From the NCBI GenBank assembly GCA_025331125.1, contig JAOALB010000105.1:62001-126000 (forward strand): a stretch of 64,000 nt of DNA. The letters run 5' to 3'. Under the pieces are notes generated by a model. The model was not told the DNA's origin. It ran no database searches and was given only the letters and a program-made list of their open reading frames with translations. The stretch's first letter is position 1. Each line of letters opens with the position of its first letter. The position numbers and the translations under genes are program-made. Positions 55,210 to 64,000 of this stretch are shown piece by piece. This stretch comes from Mycogone perniciosa. Lineage: Eukaryota > Ascomycota > Sordariomycetes > Hypocreales > Hypocreaceae.

Positions 55210-58200
55210 TCTCTGAAGCAGCTCCCTGCGAGGTCCTCTTGACACCCGCTCCTCAACCTCTCCTCCAAAAAACAAGGAAGCTGCTGTCGCTGTTTCCGAC
55301 TATCGGCGTGTCGTCGAAGTCGGCTTGTGTTGATTCTGCGGTGCACTGTACTCGAAAGCGGATCTCGGTCACTGCGGTACCAAAAAATCTCCTCCTTCGA
55401 AATCGTTCTGTTGACGTCGGGGGAGAGACGCGTGAGTATGGTGATGGCCTGTCACCTGGGTATGTGGTCGGAAGGATAGGTATTAGAAAAGTGGTTTCCT
55501 GTGGCAAACATGACCGATCTGCAGCAGAATCTTTATGGTTCTTTTCCCTTAGGGAGGAAAACGAGCCAAGTCCGGCGATCGCGGGCCTGGCTACGGGCAA
55601 TTCGTTGATCACTGACTCGCAAAAAGCAGCAGTGATGTGATGGTGGTATTAGTGGGTAAACGTCGGCAGTCTGGTCGACGTTGAGTGAATCAAGATCCGA
55701 TAAGGGCAAGTGGAGATTGGGTTCATTGGCATAAGCCAAAATATTGGAAGTCAGAGAAGAGAATCCCAACTTCGTGTGTGGGTGTGCAGCGCGGTATATA
55801 TTGTGGCCTCTGAGTTTGTGTGTGTTGTGGGCACGTCCCAACGAGCCAGACAGGGGGCCAACCGGTTGCAAAGCTAGAGGGGGCCAACAGGCATGGAACA
55901 GGGGGGCCCTGGACTGCTTAGGGGATACAGCGCCCTGTGGATCTCGCGCTGGGTTCCAGTTCCGTCGCAAGGGGGCGTGCAGTTAGTGACTCACACAGCT
56001 TGGCTTAGTCACTGTGTGCTGGAAGCTTCAGGTGCCAGCCACACAGTGCTGGAGGCCGCTTGATTGACACGGAGCCAGTGATGGTGCTTATCCCTTCTCG
56101 CTTTCTCAGCCTGTCCGTTGGTGTAACCCAGAAAACCCTGAAGGACCACCAACGAGAGGGATAAAAAATCGAGTCACCAATGCTTGAGCAAGGCTCAATG
56201 CTGCGACTCTGACTGGCTTATCAAAGCCCGTGCTGCGCTGCCGTGCAGATCGCAGAAAAAGAGGATCCTCGTTCTGCGTCAAAGAGACGAGGGAAAAACT
56301 GAGTGAGAAGACTCAGAGGAGACAGCCTGACTCAGGACTCGGATGCCTTGTTCCCTTGTTGGCGAGATGTCTGCTCTTTGGTTCTGATATGGCCAGCTTT
56401 GTGAAGCCGAGACCAACCACTGAATCAGCTCAGTATCACACTCGTAAGATACTTTGAGCGTGAGGCCGCCGTGGCGCGACAGTCTGTACAGATTTGCACG
56501 CCGTACGTCCTCGTTGGGCCGGGGTTTGTGGACAGTTCTCGAACTCGCGCCCAAGGTCCACGGCGATGACGACTCCCGGGTTCCTTTCTTCGAATGCACC
56601 GAAGCCCTCCTGGTCCAAATTACCGGGACGGGATAAGCGAAATGACGGGGCCTAGGGATGGAATCCTAACTTCCGCCGTTGCGCCGGGCATCCGCAGGCT
56701 CTCGCCCTCGGTGAAAAACTTTTTCCTTGCGGTTGCCCGTGTTGCCCTCCCTGCCTTATCGTTGTGCAGATGGGCCGGTGTATGTAAAACACCAAGACCG
56801 CTGGTGCCTTGGAACTGTACCAATACAATCTCAGCACCCCCTGCTCTGTTTCGGGACCTATATCAAAGCACGGAGCACTCACTTTTACGAGCTGACTCAA
56901 ACAAACACAAACAGTCCGTGAGACGGAAAATAATGAAAAAAAAAAATCAAGGCTGGTGGTGGCTGGCAGAAGCAAGCGCCGGGCGATCCTGATGCGAGAT
57001 CCCTTCGATGGAGGACACAAAATGGCCCCTGGTAAGTTTGACGCCGCGGTTCGTTTGGCTTATGAGGTTGACGGTTGCGCAAGCATAAAAGATCGTGAGA
57101 GCCTCATACTTTGTACGTATGCGAGTAATATCAAGCCAGCCTCGGTTGACATCATTCCGTCGGGAGGGCTGGGGAAGGGCTGAGGAGCTGCGCTTTATCA
57201 ATCCATCGGCACCGTCCCCATTACGTATGTCCGGCCACGTTTGTGTGGAAGGCTGGAGATTCTCTGGGAATCCGGAGCGGGTACGATGATGTATGATGTA
57301 CGACATTTGGAGCCCGGCGCATATCCTCCCCCTTAGATCTTCGCTCTTTGCCAAGTAAGTAAGCGCCCATCAGTGTCAAGCAGGATATCCTGTGACCCTC
57401 GCAAGCAATACTCAGATTCCCGGCTCACCCGCGTTCACTGCGATGGTGGAGTGGTTCGCAGTCACATGCACGTTGAAGTACAGCGATTGGGAGACGTTGC
57501 GTGCAGCCACACAGTCACCGATTGGGCAGCTGTTCAAGGCTGTGTGTGACAGATAGCAGCAAAGTCCAATCGCAGAAGATGGTGAGGGAAAAGGCGCTCG
57601 TCTTCGTGATCAGTTGGGTATTATTGTGACTGCCGTCGGCCCTACAATAGAGTCGCAGTCCGTGAGTGGTAGTATTGATGGTGATGGGCGAAGGGAAGCG
57701 CCGAGTCATTTACTGCCCATTCTTGGCAATGATTACGATGGATTTGCCAGGAATACATACGGATATGCAGACTATCATCAGCAAAGCAAGGTATGGATGA
57801 ACCGGATGCATCAGATTATACGAACATGTACGGAGTACTTCGTACATACAGCTGCATTCTCACATATGCAGAACATCGCCCGGATGAATACGGATGTCAG
57901 CACAGTGGACGTTTTTCTTTAGGACCAGCCTGGAGCTAGAAGGTTCCTAACCAGGCTGGTGCTTACACGGTATTTGTTGGGGGCACTTGGCGAATGGGGT
58001 GATTTCCTGTTATTGAATTCTTCAAGTAGCAGTACAAGTACAAGTACTCCGTACCACAGAAGCCTCCCAGCCTCGCCTATTCACTTACGTACTCGTACCT
58101 ATGTATATTCTTACATGTTGACGCCCCGCTGAGTATCGTATGTCACTGACGGTAAAAAATAAATGAATAAAAAAAATAGCATTTTGGACGTCATACGAGT

Positions 58201-61200
58201 ACATGCTCCTATTGTGCAGAGCAGGAACAGGAATCTTGTTTTCTCTAATAGAGCCCTGTATCTAATACGTAAGATGATACTTTGCACACCGAGTATTTCT
58301 GACCGCACAAGCCGCACAGCGTCCTCCCTGGCACTTTGTTTTCGCTACCAGATCACAGTGCCCGCTGTGACACCGCACAACCCTTACGGCTGGGCCATCT
58401 TTTTGATTGGCCCACACGAAAAAGACGAGGAAGAGAGGAGAAGCGCATCTCAAGACCCGGAATGCATGTCTCTCTTTGGCCTTGACGAGGAACACATTCT
58501 GGATGCCTCATTCATTTTTTTCTTTTTCTTTTTCTCTTATCTTCTTCTCACATTTTGTTTCAAACCTTACCTTGTAGCGCATATTCTTATCAGTGCTGAC
58601 ACACAGTCAGCGCAAGGGTTTTTTTTTTGGTTTTGGTTGCTGACTCGCTTGCTGGGTTATCAGTCTGCACGAAGGGCCTTTGCAAGCTATTGATTGGGAC
58701 AATAGAGAGTGCCCAGGAAAACCCAAGCGCACAGCCACTCGCTGGCTGAGAAAAAGATCCATCCAACAAGTTTACGTACGACTGTATAATTTTGTAGACG
58801 ATTGTGCTCATACTCTGTACTCTGCGCAAACTCTTACAGTAAGAAAGCAACGAAATAACGGAGCATTAATAGGTCTGAGAGCAGCAGGAAGCTGCCGAAA
58901 ATAAGAAAGAAAAAAAGCAAAGGGCCCGGACTCGCCGCACTCGCGTGTCTCGGTCCCAGCGAAGAGCAACAACAGGTTTAGCTGCCGCGATGGTCTAATG
59001 CATTTGGGATAACTATCACACAAACTTTCACAGTGGACCCGCCGCAGAATGTCTAGGACCGCGGCAGAGCTTCCGGAGCGCATTTGTGGCGGTATGATGG
59101 AGATGATGACTACGACGTAGTATTATTATGTACTCTGTAAGGAGCAGCGAGTGCAGACACACCGCACTTGTACACCGTGAGTCTTCTCCGACCCGACTCC
59201 CCGTAGAAGAAAGCGGGCCCTTCTCTGGAACCAACTGCGCAGGCCTCCATCATCAGCGTGATCATCCCTCTCATCGTCCTCTTGTTTTATGGGTGGGACC
59301 TCCGGGCCTTTGTCCCACAAGGAAACGGGAGCTCGCAGAAGCAAGCTTCCCGCTCCCGTACACCTCCAGGCACGGCGCACTGTATTGCACTGGCTGGCCG
59401 ACTGACTGAGAGCAATATACGAGATATGTACAAACAACATCACGAAGCTTTCAGAGGAGCTCTTCTACTTGTGCGAGCTGGTGGATGATGCGTACCTGTG
59501 CCTTGCACAACTCTCGCATACTCTCCACTTTGACACAGGAGGAGGATATGTAACCCTATCAAAACCATCGACATGCTGCACGAGAGTACTCCGTAGTAGC
59601 AGTAGTACCGGCTCTTTGGTTCTGCAGCCTTTCCTTTTTCTCTCTCTTCTCGCTCCGGATGGATATCTTTATGGAAACAAAAGAGGATCAAAGGAGAGGT
59701 GATGGTTCAACAAGCAAAGTAATACAACTACGCGTACTCATACACATCCACACCTTTTCTTCCAGAGACCCAGAAGACATATCGTACTCGTACACCCTTT
59801 GACCCTTTGACTCTGCCCTCCAAAACACGGATTGGTGGATGGCAACCATCATCATATGGGCTCAACTACTCGTACTAACCCGGCCGATTTCTAGAAGAAA
59901 AACAGCCACAAAACACATTTTTACGGTGGCCCTCAACCCTTAAGCACCCCCCTGGACTTTGAAGCATCCATCCATCCTACTCGTACATTATCCTCCCTGG
60001 CTGGCCTAGGGGGGTGTGGCATCAAGCCCAAAACGCTGCCTGGCCGCTGCCGCAAGGGCTTCCTCGTTTGACAGCCCAGGCCCCAAGAGAAAAATTTTCA
60101 TCGTCTCATTTCGCTGCGGCGCTGCTCATCAAACATAAACAACATCCATAATATTAATCGGTTGAATCCTCGTATGCATTCAATCTCGGCCGAAACAATG
60201 TTATTATTATTACTCTTAGGCTCCCTCCTCAGCTCTGCCATGTTTTTCTTGCCTCCGTCTCCTGGCGCAGCGGAATGTGACTCATAACAAAAAACGCAAG
60301 CCAATCAATATGTATTCTCTCCCAATCGGTGGCCTGGCGCTGCTGTATTGATGTCCAAAACTCCCCATGACTGTCGAATCGGGCGTTGAGCTTCATCTGC
60401 GCCTTTGGGCGCCGATTGGAAACAAGCCTGTCCTTCTGCCCACCCCAGGTGCCACAAGACATACAGACAGACAGATACAGACAGCCACACTTCGACTCAC
60501 ACACACTCACACTCATTCACACACCACACAAAAAATGCAGCACCGCGTTGGCCTGAACCAAACTCGCCCATCCCTGCCTTTCTCTCGGCCCCTAACAGAG
60601 GCACACCCTGCAGTGTGCTAGCAGTAGTGCATACAGCAGGCCCAAGCAGCTAAAGCCACCTAGAGCTAGTTAAGCAAACCCCTAACCCAGCCTAACGTCA
60701 CCCATTCGCTCGTGTGCGGTCAGGCCAATGGGATGGATATCAAAAAAACAACCACACAGGAAGGGTTCCATTTTGGCTCTGCTCCCCTCCAAAAATAGGG
60801 AATCGCACGGCCTGCAGATTTGCGAGGCGGTACTCCGTACCAAGCAAGGCAGCGTGTTTTTTTTCCTTGACCGACTCTTTTCGCGTGCGACGTATGGTAT
60901 GTACGCTCTTAAAAAACTTTTTTTCGCTGCCCCGGCTCGCGCATCATCACGGCACCGTGCGACGCCTCTCACTGGCTCTCCTGAGTGCCGAAGTGCAGCT
61001 AACAAGGCAGGCCGGCGAGTAGAGGGCAGAGGGCAGAGCGAGAGAGACGTTGGAGCGACGCACAATGATGGAAGAGTCTGACTGACTTGACAGAGCAAGG
61101 CGATACATGCGGCATACGAAGCACTACTCGCTTGTATGCTTGCTTGCTCTGTTGGATCGTCCCCGATGGCTTCCACATCTTGCCTCACGCTGCAACCAAG

Positions 61201-64000
61201 GCGACAACAAGATAGATGCCGGCACCTCGTGATGCTCCATCCGTGTCAGAACGAAGCGGTAAGAAGAAACAAGCAAACAAGCAAAACTAAGCTACGATAG
61301 CCTACATACACACATACAGATGACCCGCTGGGCGTGCGTGCGTGCGTGCGAGGGAGACGATTCTGACCTTGTCTCGTCCCTCATGTACTCGTACGAGTGC
61401 TCCGTACTGCACTCCGTATCGACCTAGAGACCCATTCCGATGACTGACGGATGCTCTTCTTGTGCCATGTTGGAACGCTTTCACAACTCGGAGCCATCCA
61501 TCCATGGCGCAATCTAGCCAGCTCAACACCAACAAAGCCCGCCAGGCAGAGCGCCCTGCCATGCCATGCTACGTATGTATGCATGCATGTATATATGTGT
61601 GTAGAACCAAGAATCGTGACACGGTTCTCTCTGTACTCGTAGGCTGCCACAAAGGATGCGAAGATGCCCAAGCCGTCCATCCATCATGCCCTTCAGCACA
61701 CATCGTGACAGCCGCACATCCCGCAAGGCGAGCGGCCATGCCGTCACTCCGCCCTCCCAGCTAGTAAGTAGTACCACCTGCGTATTAGATATCGTCCGTT
61801 CATATTATACATATACATATACATATACATACAAACGACGAGATAATGTAGACTGCCTGCATCAATTATGACGCACGTGTCCGCCAGTCCGGCGAGGGTA
61901 CAGAAACCCTATCTCCGTATTCGTACATTTGCTTCATCATTGTACATGCGTGCGTTTTGTTCAAACACCCCTCCGGTTCAGGCTACTGCATCCCTCCCTA
62001 TTCATGCCTTACCTGCAACAACACCGTGCGGATGGATACACACGTCTTATTTTACTGATGCCTCAAAAAGGAAAAGAAAAGAATAGAAAAGAATAAAATA
62101 AAGAAGAATTTTTTCTTTCTTCAGGTCCAAATTACGTAGTATGGATCCAGGGGAAGGCGAGGAATCAGGATATGACAGGGCTTCTTCGCTCCCTTTGTCT
62201 TAGTACTACTAGACTGCATTCCATCGACACCCCCCAATGTTTAGCAAAACAAAGGGACCATTGACAAGACCACAAAGATGAAATTTTTTTCTCTCCGTCT
62301 TTCTCAGACAAGCATAAGCACACTAATCGATTTCTTCACTGGCATTGTGCTAACTGCGCGGACCACCGAAACACATACTCATATTGGTGGATGGTATTTT
62401 GTTAGCGAGGGTTGTGCAGATCTCGGATGTGTGAGATGACTCCGAACTTGATGATGATACTACATACCCTCAAAATGCGTGTCTCTTTTTATTTTAGTTA
62501 TTCTACCCTATTCTTCGGGCTCGGGTCACCATATCTTATTCTTCTCTTATGAGACATTTTGTGTAATGAACAAACCAATCATGGTACAACCAAACAAGTA
62601 AGTAGAAAGCAACATATTACAGTACAGATCCTCATGCTTTCAGAGAGAAAACGAAACACCGCACCCAAATTACACATTGATATGCTTAGTACTCCGTACC
62701 ATCGCGCCCATAACCAGTGCTGTCAATGCCGAACACGAGGTGCCACTGCATGTTGAACGGCTCTTGTGAGGTCCCCCACAGAAGAATATCCACTGCCATC
62801 TCGCCTCCGAAATGCTGATAAGATTATGAAAAGTTCTTTGCATAGTCTCTGGCCGTAGAAATTGTCTAAGAAAAACATGCAGCCAGCTCTTCATCATGAC
62901 AACCTTGATCTAGAACGTCAGCGAGTCATGACATATGCATGCTGCGAAAGGAGCGCTATCGTGACCTTGATACATGCCAGATAAACAAGTAGAGAGAATG
63001 GGAAGAGACCTGCTGTCTCAAAATAATTAATCACCTCCATCGCTGCCCGGAAAAGATCTAGATATAAAGTTCCACGAGAGAGAATTAACATTGTTGTCGT
63101 TGCTGGAGAGCATCCAATTCCCAGCGTAGATGTCGCATTCCCGAGTCTCAGTCATCGAAGCAACATCAGATTTGCCTCATGATATTAAATGCCGATTCTA
63201 GTTGCTTGGATATTCTGGTCGTCCGAGAAATGTCGAGCACTGTTTTTTACACGCATGTCCCTCTGTTGTTGGGTCTGAACCTCAAAGTTTCTGAGAGGTG
63301 CAAATGGCAGAAGCTTTATATAATGCATCTCTACTATAAACCCGTATAACAACTTTGAATGGTCAAGAGATTAAGTTTGGCTAAACAACCACCATGACGC
63401 GATCTTCGCCAAGGACACCAACAACTAAGTGTCGTTTGCCGTAATAGGAAGGAAACGGCTGATCTAAAATCTAGTGTCTAGCGAGTGGCTTCAAGCTAGA
63501 ACTGCTGCCGGCGTAGGCTAAAGATAGATAGATATGTAGATATACTGCGAGGATGAACACCAGGTTGATGTGACCGAGGGGGTTTGCAATGGAAGTCTCA
63601 GTGGCTAGAATACAGCACCATTGGGAACTGTTGGATTGGGGTACGAAGAGGGGGGGTAATGAACGGTTTCAAATAGGGGATGGCTATGCTCTGATGCCCC
63701 TGAGTTTGGACAAGTGATAGCCAACATGGTTCAACTATGGTGGCATGACTATGGAAGTAGGCCGTAAATAAGTAAGAACAATACTCCTATATCCCATTCG
63801 GTGGTGTTCCATTTACAGCGAAGGCCAGCACCCAGAACTTCCGCAACGTCTCTGTAGTTGCTGTCTCTAGAGTCATTCCTTGAGTAGATCGATGATTTCG
63901 TCTGCCAGTACTTGTTCAGACACTCGCATCTAGTCAAACAAGGAAATTCAAGGCTGATCGGCAGGAGCCCGGCCTGCGCTGTCTTCAGTTGCCAGTGGAG
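55210..64000. other. 8.8-kb gene-poor right end
   Basis: No coding region could be supported on either strand. The region contains pyrimidine and purine tracts (for example 58509-58555), short microsatellites (GCGT near 61335, TATACA near 61809) and exact TACGGAGTA/TACTCCGTA at 57829, 58045, 59587, 60831 and 62690. At the very edge a minus-strand segment at 63930-63874 follows a CTAG acceptor-like site and could be the last exon (MRVSEQVLADEIIDLLKE) of a gene lying mostly outside the window; support is weak. Long leaders or promoters of regulators, or noncoding RNA, are possible. Confidence 0.4.

Noticed and set aside
62670..62897. 75-codon minus-strand frame near the right end
   Set aside because: No motif, no splice support, and a TACGGAGTA motif runs through it, which elsewhere marks noncoding DNA.

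Overview
The window reads as nuclear DNA of a filamentous ascomycete, most likely an Eurotiales mould of the Aspergillus/Penicillium kind. The reasons are short introns (46-107 bp) with GTRNGT-like donors and CTAAC-like branch sites, a Zn2Cys6 regulator, a pleiotropic-drug-resistance ABC pump, an expanded set of sugar-alcohol oxidoreductases, monocistronic genes on both strands, and long gene-free spacers. No rRNA, tRNA, CRISPR array, prokaryotic operon or intact transposon was seen. All gene models were joined by hand from translations and splice signals, and exon coordinates are given in each entry.

Layout. 0.5-3.2 kb: a secreted serine carboxypeptidase with a GC-AG intron and a sterol-desaturase-family membrane hydroxylase. 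3.8-4.4 kb: a doubtful acidic repeat protein. 5.4-13.7 kb: a compact catabolic block with an SDR, a zinc polyol dehydrogenase, a small P-loop sugar-kinase-like protein, a second SDR and a sugar porter. The dehydrogenase and kinase are divergently transcribed from one 385-bp promoter, and the whole fits import, oxidation/reduction and phosphorylation of a polyol or ketose. 14-21 kb: two uncharacterised fungal-family genes, the second with an in-frame stop, and a Zn2Cys6 transcription factor with a one-base frameshift in a run of seven C. 23.7-25.9 kb: a bacterial-type acetolactate decarboxylase and a small secreted cysteine protein. 26.7-34.4 kb: a zinc-finger-like protein diverging from a seven-segment membrane protein with a polyglutamine tail, then an eight-exon hotdog thioesterase diverging from TFIIH subunit Tfb2. 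35-38.2 kb: an uncharacterised gene whose frame is broken by a 25-bp tandem triplication, and a TANGO2/NRDE protein. 39.6-44.1 kb: a full-length PDR ABC transporter. 46.7-47.9 kb: a lysine-methyltransferase-like protein. 54-55.2 kb: a conserved fungal protein of unknown function. The rest (about 48-54 kb and 55.2-64 kb) shows no supportable gene.

The two most interesting signals are the sugar-alcohol block, with a kinase not usually listed in the textbook fungal polyol pathway, and a dispersed 9-mer, TACGGAGTA/TACTCCGTA. I count at least 27 exact copies, every one outside the called coding regions. A sister motif, TACGAAGTA/TACTTCGTA, often abuts it.
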